From: an uncultured Paracoccaceae bacterium
GTDB lineage: Bacteria; Pseudomonadota; Alphaproteobacteria; Rhodobacterales; Rhodobacteraceae
Direction of reading: 5' to 3'
Assembly (NCBI GenBank): GCA_947503775.1
Contig: CANNFE010000010.1
Location: forward strand, 1-64,000
Length of the DNA: 64,000 nt
Shown: piece by piece, positions 27,130-36,289 of the stretch
How the letters are laid out: every line of letters starts with the position of its first letter
Numbering within the stretch: the first letter of the stretch is position 1
The notes under the pieces: model-generated
What the model was told of the DNA's origin: nothing
What the model saw: the letters and a program-made list of their open reading frames with translations, nothing else
The model's database searches: none
Translations under genes and position numbers: made by a program

Positions 27130-28068
27130 TTATGCGGGCCGAAGGGCCATCACGGCAAATGCGCTATTCGCATCCGTCAGGAACTCTGCGAGCGTCCAAC
27201 CGGCACTCTGGACCATGTCGCGAACTGTATCCTCGGTATATTTGTGACTGTTTTCGGTATGGATGCTTTCCCCTGCAGCAAAGCTGATTTCGGTGTTCGC
27301 CACGTCGACGGTCTGCGCGATCGTGCTGATCAGATGCATTTCGATCCTCGAGCGATCGACATTCCAGCGGGCATCATGCGTGAAAAGGCTCACATCGAAC
27401 ATCGCGCCGGCTTCGCAGTTGAGGCGTTGAAGAATGTTGCGGTTGAAAGCAGCCGTCACGCCGGATGCATCGTCATAGGCCTCGATCAGCGTCTGCGTTT
27501 CTTTGACAAGATCGATACCGATCAGGAAGGCTTCGATCCCGGGCCAACGGCGCACACGCTCAAGAAGAGCGATGGCATCCTCTTCCGTCAGGTTGCCGAG
27601 GGTGGAGCCGGGGAAGAAAGCTGTTTTGGGTTGGTCGATGTGAGAGCCTGGAAATTCGATCTCTTCCGAGAAATCAGCCACCAGCGGCGTGACTGTGATA
27701 GACGGATATTTGCGGGCCAGGGCGGCAGCGGTGGTCTGAAGAAAGATGGCCGAGACATCGATGGGCAGGTAGCTGTGCAGATCCGGCAGTTGGTCGAGAA
27801 GGATCCGGGTTTTGACGCTGGCACCGCTTCCAAGTTCGACAAGGGCTCCTCCGGGTCGAACATATGTCGCAAGGCGGGACGCATTGTCAGTGAGAATGCT
27901 GATTTCGGTGCGGGTCGGATAGTATTCGGGCAGGGCTGTGATCTGCTCGAAAAGATCGCTACCGATACTGTCGTAGAACCATTTGCTGGGGAGCGTTTTG
28001 GGGATGGCGGTCAGACCGGCAAGGGCGTCTTTGAGCAGAGCCTGATTTTCGATGATGGGCTTATCCAC
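27130..28068 (-). CDS. egtD: L-histidine N-alpha-methyltransferase EgtD
   Basis: SAM-dependent trimethylation of histidine to hercynine, the first step of ergothioneine synthesis. The most likely start is a GTG at 28068 (VDKPIIENQALLKDAL), overlapping the egtB stop by 8 bases and giving 312 residues, near the usual ~320. Family features: LPSKWFYDSIGSDLFEQITALPEYYPTRTEISIL, SAM-binding ALVELGSGASVKTRILLD, FFPGSTLGNLTEEDAI, and RWNVDRSRIEMHL at the histidine site. Co-transcribed downstream of egtB. Confidence 0.95.
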   Translation of the reverse strand: MDKPIIENQALLKDALAGLTAIPKTLPSKWFYDSIGSDLFEQITALPEYYPTRTEISILTDNASRLATYVRPGGALVELGSGASVKTRILLDQLPDLHSYLPIDVSAIFLQTTAAALARKYPSITVTPLVADFSEEIEFPGSHIDQPKTAFFPGSTLGNLTEEDAIALLERVRRWPGIEAFLIGIDLVKETQTLIEAYDDASGVTAAFNRNILQRLNCEAGAMFDVSLFTHDARWNVDRSRIEMHLISTIAQTVDVANTEISFAAGESIHTENSHKYTEDTVRDMVQSAGWTLAEFLTDANSAFAVMALRPA

Positions 28069-29323
28069 GGATATCGTCCTTGGCCAGCCGAAGACCAAGC
28101 ATTTGCCAGCGCTGGTGTGGATAGAAGAAGGTTCGGTAGGTCGGACGCATCTGTGCAAGGGGCGTCGCACATGAACCGCCTCTGAGAACCATCTGGTTTA
28201 TCATGAATTTCCCGTTGTACTCGCCGATGGCGCCTTCTGGCGGTGTGAAGCCGGGATAGGGTGTGAACGGGCTTTGGGTCCATTCCCAGACATCGCCCCA
28301 GACCCCGCCATTGGGCAGAGGGCGCAGGGCCGCGCTTTCCAAGAAATTGCCCTCGATCGGTATCGGCGATGCGGCCACTTCCCATTCCGCTTCGGTGGGA
28401 AGCCGGGCGCCAGCCCATCTGGCGAAGGCGTCGGCCTCGTAATAGCTGACATGGACGACGGGCGCATCGAGGTTGACCGGTTGCGGTCCTCTGAGCGTGA
28501 AGCTCCACCAGATGTCGTCCTGCTGCCACCAGTAAAGCGGAGCGCTCCAGTCTTCACGCTGCGCGGCGGCCCATCCATCCATCAGCCAAAGGACCGGTTT
28601 TTCGTAGCCGCCATCCTCGATGAAGGCGATCCATTCGCGGTTGGTGACGGGGCGGTCGGCCAGCTGAAAGGGAGCGACATAGGTTTGGTGGCGCGGACCT
28701 TCGCAATCATAGGCAAAGCCGGTTCCGCTATGGCCAATCTCGTGAAGCGCACCGTCATGCGAGGTGAAGGTCAGCGGGACAGCCTGGGTCACGGGCATTG
28801 GTTCGGGGTCGCGATAGGCGGGCAGAAGCGGGTTGTAGGAGAGGGCGTGCAGAAGATCGGTGATCAGCAGTTCCTGATGCTGCATTTCGTGGTGGCATCC
28901 AAGCTCGACGAGGGCGGCGAGTTCCTCCGCATCGTCGCGATCTGACGCCAGCAAAGAGAGCAATCCCTCTTCGACATGGTGGCGATAGTCCATCACTTCA
29001 GACGTACCGGGGCGGGATACGAGCCCTCGTTTGTCGCGTGCATGGCGAGGGCCAGCCTGCACATAATAGGAGTTGAAGAGAAAGGCGAAGCGGTCGTCGA
29101 TGGTGCGGTAGCCCGGATCGCGCGGTTTGAGGATGAATTCCTCGAAGAACCAGGTCGTATGGGCGAGATGCCATTTTGCGGGGCTCGCATCTTCCATCGA
29201 CTGAAGCATCATATCCGCCTCGGAGAGCGGGGCGACCAAGGTTTCGGTTTGAGCTCGGACCGACTGAAAAGCAGGAGCGGCATCCTTGGCGGCCAACGAA
29301 GCGTGTGCGGAGATCGGTGACAT
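28061..29323 (-). CDS. egtB: ergothioneine biosynthesis protein EgtB
   Basis: Non-haem iron sulfoxide synthase joining hercynine and a thiol (gamma-glutamylcysteine or cysteine). The 420-residue sequence has the N-terminal DinB-like iron site (KWHLAHTTWFFEEF and HHEMQHQELL, the HxxxHxE) and the C-terminal FGE-sulfatase/C-type-lectin domain (RPVTNREWIAFIEDGGY, ARLPTEAEWEVAA, GDVWEWTQSPF, VLRGGSCATP). Together with egtD it makes the central part of the pathway; egtC and egtA are not adjacent, and the last C-S lyase step must be elsewhere. With katG and dps it adds to the redox-protection theme of the window. Confidence 0.95.
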   Translation of the reverse strand: MSPISAHASLAAKDAAPAFQSVRAQTETLVAPLSEADMMLQSMEDASPAKWHLAHTTWFFEEFILKPRDPGYRTIDDRFAFLFNSYYVQAGPRHARDKRGLVSRPGTSEVMDYRHHVEEGLLSLLASDRDDAEELAALVELGCHHEMQHQELLITDLLHALSYNPLLPAYRDPEPMPVTQAVPLTFTSHDGALHEIGHSGTGFAYDCEGPRHQTYVAPFQLADRPVTNREWIAFIEDGGYEKPVLWLMDGWAAAQREDWSAPLYWWQQDDIWWSFTLRGPQPVNLDAPVVHVSYYEADAFARWAGARLPTEAEWEVAASPIPIEGNFLESAALRPLPNGGVWGDVWEWTQSPFTPYPGFTPPEGAIGEYNGKFMINQMVLRGGSCATPLAQMRPTYRTFFYPHQRWQMLGLRLAKDDIRG

Positions 29324-29530
29324 GGCGGGCCTTTCTCGGTCGAGCCTAGGGAAAGTTCGGGCAGTTGGATCCCTTTGATGTCTTGCGCGCGGTCACAAAA
29401 CAACCGCAGGTGTGATCACGATCCTGTCCATTCTTAACACAGGCGAAGACACGCTTGCGTAGGGAGAACGGCTCGGCGGGTCCTGTCGAGGATCGAGTTG
29501 ATTGGCGGATTTGCAATGGAAGAATGACAC

Positions 29531-29568
29531 AAAAAGACCCGCGTGCGGGGTGGCGCGCGGGTCTTTTT
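29531..29568. terminator. strong bidirectional terminator
   Basis: AAAAAGACCCGCG pairs perfectly with CGCGGGTCTTTTT around a 12-base loop. It lies 28 bases beyond the stop of the minus-strand kinase gene and has a U run on both strands, isolating the kinase gene from egtB. Confidence 0.93.
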
Positions 29569-29596
29569 CTGAATCCTGAGTCTCGAGTTTGCCGGT

Positions 29597-32182
29597 CTAC
29601 TGGCCCGACGGCTCCAGAGGCAATGTCAGAACACGCTCGGAAAAGTCGCTGGTTCCCGCATCGATCACGAGCACGCTTGCCGACAGTCTGTCGTTTCCGA
29701 TGCGCTCTGCGGACGCTTCGAAGGCGTCCCTGAAATCACCGCTTGTCTCAACGAGTTGGCCGTTGATCGACATGATAGTCAGGCCAGTTCTGAGCCAGTC
29801 GTTTTCGATCTGAACGATCGGGTTGTCACCGATGCCGATGATCTGCGGGAAGCGGCCATATTCGGTACTGGCGGCTGCCGTCACGAACGGCCAGTTCAGG
29901 ACAAGATCGACGTTCGGCGCGGCGGGGGCCGCTTCGGTTTCGACATCGCTGCCGAAGGTGATGATCTCGAATGCGTTGCCGGTTTCCTCGGCAGGCGCGG
30001 GCTCTTCGGTTTCGGCCTCGGCGGCTGGCGGTGCGATCTGAATGAAGCTCGGGGCCGGTGTGGCCTCGGGTTGCTCGGGTGCTGCGACGACCGGCTCTTC
30101 CGCTGCGGGAGCGGGGGGAGGGGTCGGAACAGCGGAAACGCCATTGTTCAGAAGATCGATCGTTCTGGCGATATCGCCTGCATCGACGCTGCCTGACGTC
30201 TCGGATGCGGCACTATCGCCCAGGATGACGAACGCGGCGGGCTCGGACGATTGCTCCACGATCATTTCGGATGTGACGGCGACGGTCTCGCGCGGTTCGG
30301 AGACGAGCGCGGCGACATTGGCCGGATCGGAATTCGCTGTCAGATTGCTAGACGAGACAGAGGAAGCGACGCTGGTCGTTTGCAGATCAAGCACGGCCAG
30401 TTTGTCTGCATCGGCAGCAGGCGTTGCAACGAGCGTTTCGGGAGTGACCAAATCAGGAATTGTCACCGGCAGATCGTCCGGGATCGAAACCACGCTGGTA
30501 TCCGCCAGATCGGCTGGGCGAGTGACAGGGCGGAGCGATGTTTCAGGCGCTTGCGTATCGGCCAAGGCCGTTTCGACGGCCAGCGCGATTGCGTCGGTGG
30601 GCGTCTGCGTCGGTTCGACCACACTCGGCTCGACAACATCGGGGGTGACGACGGGAACGTCGGGCGTCGGCGTCTCGATCTCGGCGCTCGCGATATCAAC
30701 CGGAGCTGCCGCTGCGTCGGTGGAGGCGGCGGTGTCCTCGGCCTCGGGCTGGGATGTCTGGGCGCCTGCCAGTTCGGCGGACTCTTCGGCTGGTGCGGAT
30801 GCACTCTCTGCCGTGTCGGTGATCTCTGGCTCTGCGGCCGGTGCGGGTACGCTCTCTGCCGTGTCCGCGACCTCTGGCTCTTGTGCGGCTGCGGGAGCAT
30901 CGGTCTGCTCGACTTCCGGGGCGGCAGCGAGGTCGGTCGTTTCGGGAGTGGCCGGCACAGGCTCGGGCGCAGGCTCCACAACCTCGGGTGCACCGTTGCT
31001 TGCCGCGATCTGCGGCGCGGTCTCGTCTGTCGATGCGCCGGATGTGGCCATATAGATCCCGACTGCGCCCACGATAAGAGCAGCAACAGCACCACCGGCC
31101 ATGAGCGCGGTCTTGTTCGATTTCGCGGGAGCTGTCGACGCGGCCGCGGCGGCGGCGACATCGGTGTCGGCTTCTTCAGCGGCGGCTGCATCGCTGCGGC
31201 GCCGTTCTTCAGGTTGGCGCCCGAGATGGACGACATTGGCCGCATCTGCGGTGCCATCCATTAGGGCCAGCCATTCGGCGGCCGACTGAACGCGGTTCTT
31301 CGGCACCACTTCCATCGCCTTGTCGATGGAGCTCAGGAAATCCTCGGAATAGCCTTCGAACCGTCCGGCGAGAGGCTGATAGGGGTCATCACCGCCTTCG
31401 GCCACGGCAAAGAGACGCTCCTGGCTCGGGGGCGGCGCTTCGCCGGTGATGACGTGGTAGAAGCTGGCGCCCAGGGCGTAGAGGTCGCTGGCATTCGATT
31501 GCTGCGATCCCTGAAGATAGAATTCCTGCGGCGAGTATCCGTCCTTGACGACGCTGACTGCAGTCAGGACGCGCGTTTTACGGGACGCTTGTTCGCGTGC
31601 GGCCCCGAAGTCGATCAGGATCGGCTTGCCGACTTCATCGACGAGGATGTTGTCCGGCGAGATATCGCGGTGGAGCAAGCCTTGCGCGTGAATATAGCCG
31701 ATGGCGTCCAGCATCCGGCGCAGCATCGACATGATGTTCGACGGGGTCAGAAGCGGGGACTGCTGCTCAATCAGGTCGAGCAAGTCGGGGCCGTTGACAT
31801 AGTCGATGGCCATATAGGCCGTATCGTTATCGTCAAAGACCAGATGGACCTTAACGATGTTCGGATGATCCAGCTTGGAGAGGCTGCGCGCCTCTTGAGC
31901 AAAACACTTGATGACGGTCTTGAGTGCATCTTCCTGGCTGCGTGACCGGACTTTGACCGCTGTTCCCACACGGCGGCACAGGGCGGCCGGGAAACACTCC
32001 TTGATGACGACCGTCCGTTCCAGACTGTCCGTCGCGAGATAGGTGATGCCGAAGCCGCCTGCATTCAGGAAGCGGGTAATGGTGTAGAGACCGCCGAGCA
32101 GCTTTGTACCGTCTTCAAGTTCATCGTGACGATCGTGCTCGTCAAGATTCTCACTCTCATCCTTCGGTGCGTTCTTCATCAC
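29597..32182 (-). CDS. membrane-anchored Ser/Thr protein kinase with PDZ-like C-terminus
   Basis: An 861-residue Hanks-type kinase. The kinase domain (about 28-300) has a glycine loop (LNAGGFGITYLA), ATP lysine Lys61 (VVIKECFP), catalytic HRDISPDN at 171-178 and DFG at 191-193. A single membrane helix lies near residues 360-380 (LMAGGAVAALIVGAVGIYMA). Then follows a roughly 380-residue low-complexity Ala/Pro/Glu/Thr linker, and a C-terminal PDZ-like domain of about 90 residues (IVQIENDWLRTGLTIMSINGQLVETSGDFRDAF). The cytoplasmic kinase would therefore read something bound in the periplasm. It is transcribed alone; no phosphatase or FHA gene is nearby. Confidence 0.93.
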   Translation of the reverse strand: MMKNAPKDESENLDEHDRHDELEDGTKLLGGLYTITRFLNAGGFGITYLATDSLERTVVIKECFPAALCRRVGTAVKVRSRSQEDALKTVIKCFAQEARSLSKLDHPNIVKVHLVFDDNDTAYMAIDYVNGPDLLDLIEQQSPLLTPSNIMSMLRRMLDAIGYIHAQGLLHRDISPDNILVDEVGKPILIDFGAAREQASRKTRVLTAVSVVKDGYSPQEFYLQGSQQSNASDLYALGASFYHVITGEAPPPSQERLFAVAEGGDDPYQPLAGRFEGYSEDFLSSIDKAMEVVPKNRVQSAAEWLALMDGTADAANVVHLGRQPEERRRSDAAAAEEADTDVAAAAAASTAPAKSNKTALMAGGAVAALIVGAVGIYMATSGASTDETAPQIAASNGAPEVVEPAPEPVPATPETTDLAAAPEVEQTDAPAAAQEPEVADTAESVPAPAAEPEITDTAESASAPAEESAELAGAQTSQPEAEDTAASTDAAAAPVDIASAEIETPTPDVPVVTPDVVEPSVVEPTQTPTDAIALAVETALADTQAPETSLRPVTRPADLADTSVVSIPDDLPVTIPDLVTPETLVATPAADADKLAVLDLQTTSVASSVSSSNLTANSDPANVAALVSEPRETVAVTSEMIVEQSSEPAAFVILGDSAASETSGSVDAGDIARTIDLLNNGVSAVPTPPPAPAAEEPVVAAPEQPEATPAPSFIQIAPPAAEAETEEPAPAEETGNAFEIITFGSDVETEAAPAAPNVDLVLNWPFVTAAASTEYGRFPQIIGIGDNPIVQIENDWLRTGLTIMSINGQLVETSGDFRDAFEASAERIGNDRLSASVLVIDAGTSDFSERVLTLPLEPSGQ

Positions 32183-32388
32183 TTCTCCGCGCCCCCAAGC
32201 GCTTGTCTGACGTCAAAGCTCAAAACCCGAGTTTGGCGCTTTTATACTGCCAACACCGACTCATCGGCAGGCCCTCTTAACAAAATTCATCTCAAATCGG
32301 ACATTTTCGTGGTCAATTCACGGGTTTTGCCTGACATCTTTCCGGGTAGAGCGATGATTTGGCAACAAAATTGACCGAAACAAACGAC

Positions 32389-32416
32389 GTCTGCCCAGCT
32401 TTTCAGCCGGGCAGAC
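32389..32416 (-). terminator. hairpin downstream of the TRAP binding-protein gene
   Basis: GTCTGCCC pairs with GGGCAGAC around a 12-base loop, 27 bases after the minus-strand stop at 32443. On that strand it is followed by a GTCGTTTGTTT stretch, a modest U run. Confidence 0.65.
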
Positions 32417-32442
32417 AAAGGACGTGCGATGGATCCAAATCC

Positions 32443-33462
32443 TTAGTTGAACGGATCTGCTTCCGCGTTGATCCGGACTGCTGTCTCGACAAGCTCGGCA
32501 CCGATGGAGGGCTTGAACCGCTCCAGGATCGGGGCGAAGGCGTCACGCCATTCCTGCATTTCGGTGGGTGTCAGGCGTAGGATGATGCCGTCATCGTCCA
32601 GGATGTTCTGCCGCTGCTGCTGGTTCAACTCGAATGCGAAGCGGTTTCTTTCGTGCGCAACGAGCTTTGCCGTGTCGACAAAGACGGCCCGCGTTTCAGG
32701 GTCGAGGCTGTCGAGAAAGCGCTGGGATGTGATCATCGCATAGCCCAGGTAGGTATGATTGCTTTCGGTGACAGCAGCTTGAACGCGATAGAATTCCTTT
32801 GTCGCGATGTTAGCCCAGGTATTTTCTTGGCCCTGAACCTCTCCAGAGGCGAGCGCGTCATAGACCTTCGAGAAACTGAGCTTCTTGGGAGTGATGCCCA
32901 TCGTGTCGAGGACGGCGGCCGTGATCGGCGAGGAGGACGAAACGCGGAAGGTCAGGCCTTCTGCATCACCCGGACGCCGCATTGGAACGGTCGCAGAGAA
33001 CTGACGCATCCCGTTGGACCAGTATGAGAGAACTGGAAAGCCTGCATTCGTGACTTCGTCGCTCAACTGCTCGACTTCGTCAGATTGCAGAAACTCAAGC
33101 GCGTGAAGCGGTCCGTCGAAGAGAAACGGCAGATTGAAGAGATCCATCTTCTGGGTGTAATCACCGAACTTCGCCAAGGACGGGGCGGCGAAGTGAAGGT
33201 CACCCTGCTCCAGCGCGACAAATCCTTCAGCATCGTCATAGAGCTCGCTGTTTCCGTAAACCTCGATGCAGTAACTGCCATTAAGCTGTTCGTTGATCGC
33301 CGCGGCATAGGTCATCGCCGCTTCGCCCTTGGGGTGGCCTTTGAGGGAGGTCACAACACTGAACTTGAGGACTTCTTCATTACCATCGCATCCGGTCGGA
33401 TCGGCAGCGGCCATGAAGGGTGCGACCAATGTAGCCGCTACTAATGTCGATAAAAACTTCAT
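32443..33462 (-). CDS. TRAP transporter solute-binding protein (DctP family), orphan
   Basis: A 339-residue periplasmic protein with signal peptide (MKFLSTLVAATLVAPFMAAA) and DctP features: FSVVTSLKGHPKGEAAMTYAAAINEQLNG, DLFNLPFLF, the substrate carboxylate-binding Arg in GLTFRVSSSSPITAAVLDTMG, and VQGQENTWANI. TRAP binding proteins pass organic acids or other carboxylates to a DctQ/DctM membrane pair, but neither membrane gene is adjacent, so it is an orphan or acts with a distant permease. Neighbours on the same strand are the kinase downstream and the phosphate-binding-like/OmpA fusion upstream, with 80 bases between. Confidence 0.88.
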   Translation of the reverse strand: MKFLSTLVAATLVAPFMAAADPTGCDGNEEVLKFSVVTSLKGHPKGEAAMTYAAAINEQLNGSYCIEVYGNSELYDDAEGFVALEQGDLHFAAPSLAKFGDYTQKMDLFNLPFLFDGPLHALEFLQSDEVEQLSDEVTNAGFPVLSYWSNGMRQFSATVPMRRPGDAEGLTFRVSSSSPITAAVLDTMGITPKKLSFSKVYDALASGEVQGQENTWANIATKEFYRVQAAVTESNHTYLGYAMITSQRFLDSLDPETRAVFVDTAKLVAHERNRFAFELNQQQRQNILDDDGIILRLTPTEMQEWRDAFAPILERFKPSIGAELVETAVRINAEADPFN

Positions 33463-33542
33463 CGATCTTACTCCTTTTGCCGATCCCGCTGCGCGCTGAC
33501 ACGGGCAGACGAGATCATGCTATGTAATGTTGAGGCGCCCGA

Positions 33543-35126
33543 TCAGGTACGATCGCCCGCGACCACGTCCTGGACCCACACTTCGACGCGACGGTTGATC
33601 CGGCGGCCGGTATCCGTCTCGTTGCAGCCGAGCGGCGAGACTTCGCCAAATCCGATTGCACGGGTTTGAGTGGACGTATTCAGGTCGGGGTTCGCCGCAA
33701 GGACGGACCGGCGAACCAGTTCTGCGCGCTGCTGCGACAGAAGCTCGTTCAGGTCAGCCCGGCCGACGGAGTCGGTGAAACCAACGAAGAGCACTTCCTT
33801 GTTGGAGAAGCGCGGGCTCGACAGCAACTCGGCCAGACGTTCGACGTCTGCTTCGGCGCGGCTGTCAAGACGTGCGGACCCTGTCTCGAAACGGAACGTC
33901 GTGGAGAGACGGTCAGCCGCAAGAAGGAGTTCGAACATGTTGCGCATCGAAACCAGCTCTTCGGGGGTTTCGTTGTTCACGACGGCCGAAGCCACGCGGA
34001 TCCCCTGGGAGTTGATCGTTTCGGACGACACCGTCTGATCGATGAAGCCGGCATTCGAGACGAGCTGCTGACCATCCTCGGTCGAGATGTAGTCGAGGAA
34101 ATCACGTGCGTGGAAGGGAAGCTGATCGTCCGTGTTGTACATATAGAGCAGACGGGTCAGCGGGTATTCTTCCGTTTTGATCGTGAAGGCGGTCGGGGGC
34201 GTTCTGAGCCCGCAGACACCTTCGATCGCCAGAGCGGCCGCATCGTCGGCTTTCGCAAAGCTCGTGAAGCCGAACCCGTTGGGGTCGTTCTTGACTGCTT
34301 CGGTGATCTCGGCGTCGCTTTCCAGGATCGTGATGTTCCCGTTCACGGTCAGACCGTTCGGGCGCATCAGAAGGGCGTCGAACACTTCGCGGGTGCCGCT
34401 GTCGGCTTCGCGAACATAGAGGTTGATCGGACCGTTGCGGCCGCCAAGCTCGGACCAGTTCGTGATCTGGCCGCCAAAGGCGAGAGCGGCGTTGATTTCG
34501 GACACGGCACGGACCGGGTTTTCCGGATGGGTGACGAGAACGAGGCCGTCGAGCGCAACGATATGCTCCTGACCCGGCGAGCGCAGGTCGCCGAGGTTGT
34601 TTTCGGCAAAGGCTTCGACTTCGCGGTTGCGGGCCGGACGGGTTGCCAGGGCGAAGGTCGCGTTCGCATCGAGAAGAGACTGAAGGCCGTCCCGCGTGTT
34701 AGACGGGTCGATCTTGATTTCAGCCGTGCCGCGCTCACCGGTGGACACTTCATAGGTCGTGGAGTTGCCGTTCTGGATCTCTTTCATCAGATCAGCGCCG
34801 ACGCTTTGACCGTAGCCATTCACAAGAGCCGGGATTAGCTCGTCCGTCAGCGACCGGGACCCGGCGATGGAGAACTGCGAATCATCAGGTTCGGCCTCGG
34901 GGCAGCCAGGGCCGCCGCAGGTCACGAAGTCGGTGGCAATCGAAACCGTGCCGATCGCCGTGCGAACCACGTAGGTTTGACCGTCAAATTCGAGCAGATC
35001 ACCCGCGATGGACACAGATTTGTCCAGGGTTTCAAGGGTAACAGGCTCTGCATTGGCAACAGCGCCAAGCATGAGTGTGCTGAGACCGGTTGTGGCCAGC
35101 AAAGTTTTAAGCGCTCTGGTCTTCAT
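33543..35126 (-). CDS. phosphate-binding-protein-like domain fused to OmpA domain
   Basis: The ATG at 35126 (CGGAGGT upstream) gives 527 residues with signal peptide MKTRALKTLLATTGLSTLMLGAVANA; an in-frame start at 35255 would add 43 unlikely residues. Residues about 75-340 resemble a PstS-type phosphate-binding fold (FSIAGSRSLTDELIPALVNGY, LVTHPENPVRAVSEINAALAFGGQITNWSELGG, YVREADSGTREVFDALLM, and a PLTRLLYMYN segment). Residues about 410-527 are an OmpA/MotB peptidoglycan-binding domain (VLFVGFTDSVGRADLNELLS, GRRINRRVEVWV). This points to a wall-tethered periplasmic phosphate (or other oxyanion) binder rather than an ABC component; no pst genes are nearby. Confidence 0.88.
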   Translation of the reverse strand: MKTRALKTLLATTGLSTLMLGAVANAEPVTLETLDKSVSIAGDLLEFDGQTYVVRTAIGTVSIATDFVTCGGPGCPEAEPDDSQFSIAGSRSLTDELIPALVNGYGQSVGADLMKEIQNGNSTTYEVSTGERGTAEIKIDPSNTRDGLQSLLDANATFALATRPARNREVEAFAENNLGDLRSPGQEHIVALDGLVLVTHPENPVRAVSEINAALAFGGQITNWSELGGRNGPINLYVREADSGTREVFDALLMRPNGLTVNGNITILESDAEITEAVKNDPNGFGFTSFAKADDAAALAIEGVCGLRTPPTAFTIKTEEYPLTRLLYMYNTDDQLPFHARDFLDYISTEDGQQLVSNAGFIDQTVSSETINSQGIRVASAVVNNETPEELVSMRNMFELLLAADRLSTTFRFETGSARLDSRAEADVERLAELLSSPRFSNKEVLFVGFTDSVGRADLNELLSQQRAELVRRSVLAANPDLNTSTQTRAIGFGEVSPLGCNETDTGRRINRRVEVWVQDVVAGDRT

Positions 35127-35336
35127 GGGGTGAACCTCCGAGGCGATTGAGCAGTTAGGGAAGAAGGCCATCGGCCTCATCTGGGACCTCAATGACCGGC
35201 AAATGCGACGAAATCTGTGCACCGGACGGCCAATTTGTTGACAATTCATGGCCAACCTCGCGGATTGATGACGTGTTGTTAAAACGTGAACACTCTGTAA
35301 ACGAACGGGAATTCGTACCGGAGCGCTTTGAAAACT

Positions 35337-35359
35337 AGGCAGATAAAGTATGTCTGCCT
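35337..35359 (-). terminator. hairpin downstream of the 132-residue hypothetical gene
   Basis: AGGCAGA pairs with TCTGCCT around a 9-base loop. On the minus strand the stem is followed by AGTTTTC, so it could end transcription of the gene finishing at 35532, although about 170 bases of gene-free sequence separate them. The rest of the 35127-35531 gap shows nothing recognisable. Confidence 0.5.
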
Positions 35360-35531
35360 TAAAATTGCCCCTTGATCGCTAGCGGGTTCCTGCCTCTGGG
35401 TTGGGTTGCCTCGGCGAAAGACTGCCTGTGCGCGACGGCTGGCGATCAAAAGTGTTGCGTCCCGGAAAAACTCTCCAACTTCGATTTGGACTATATTTTC
35501 GCTCCCGAGTAAACATACCCTTCGAGCGCCG

Positions 35532-35930
35532 CTATCCTTTGAGGCGGTTCGCCTTCTTCCTGACAAGCACGCTGCGCAGATCATGCATCGCCATCAACAG
35601 CGCATCGGTGACGTTTTCAAGCTGATCGTCGGAGGCCGACGACTGGGCCCATTGCGTGGTTGTATTCAAGTAATCCACCGCGCGGTGGATATCGTCGATA
35701 TCCCGCTTTGCCAGAAGCGCTGTGCGGTCTGCCATCCAGCGTTTGATTTCGGCCTGATCCTCGTCGGTCAGGTCGGTGCCGTTCTTCGGGCGGATCACAT
35801 CGTTCCGGATGTTGATGACAGCAATTTGATCCATCTCGATCCGACGGTGCCGGTTATCGGTGCTGACCCGGAAGACCGTCGCTCCGTTTTCGCGCACGCG
35901 GAAGTAATATTTGGGCAGGGTCTGCGACAT
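35532..35930 (-). CDS. conserved-looking hypothetical protein
   Basis: A 132-residue soluble protein I do not recognise by function. It opens MSQTLPKYYFRVRENGATVFRV, with an aromatic/charged beta region to about residue 55 (RIEMDQIAVINIRNDVI), followed by helices (DQAEIKRWMADRTALLAKRDIDDIHRAVDYLNTTTQWAQ, VTDALLMAMHDLRSVLV). GGAGATGCTCAAGA precedes the start. No membrane segment, signal or metal motif. Single-gene unit between the PstS-OmpA gene and a stretch without clear genes. Confidence 0.75.
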   Translation of the reverse strand: MSQTLPKYYFRVRENGATVFRVSTDNRHRRIEMDQIAVINIRNDVIRPKNGTDLTDEDQAEIKRWMADRTALLAKRDIDDIHRAVDYLNTTTQWAQSSASDDQLENVTDALLMAMHDLRSVLVRKKANRLKG

Positions 35931-36289
35931 TCTTGAGCATCTCCAACTGTCTTCAACTATGAACCGACCGTCTGGGCATCGGGGCGCGCGAAGTCGTATC
36001 AGCCTCCGATCCGTCTTGCTATCTTTGTTTCGAAGCCCGCGACAGTTCGGGACCTGCTGTCACATATCGTTCTGCCTTCGGTTTCAGAAAGATGGCAGTT
36101 GGCAATTTTACGCCGAGCGGCTCCGGCCCGGTTCTCAGTAAAGGTGTGATCTGATATGCGACATCTTGTCTGACATCAGAACGGAGGACGCGATGAAAAT
36201 GGATTTTCTTCTTCCCTGCTAAAAGCAGCCTTTCCCCGTTCTCCGGCGCAATCTGCGCTTATTCCTCTTAGAAAACGTCAGGTCATCCC
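35931..36289. other. intergenic stretch with a possible leader peptide
   Basis: About 360 bases without a normal gene. A 9-codon frame (MKMDFLLPC, 36193-36222) follows a strong GGAGGACGCG ribosome site, 67 bases before the next candidate gene; it may be a leader peptide or chance. Nothing else recognisable. Confidence 0.3.
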
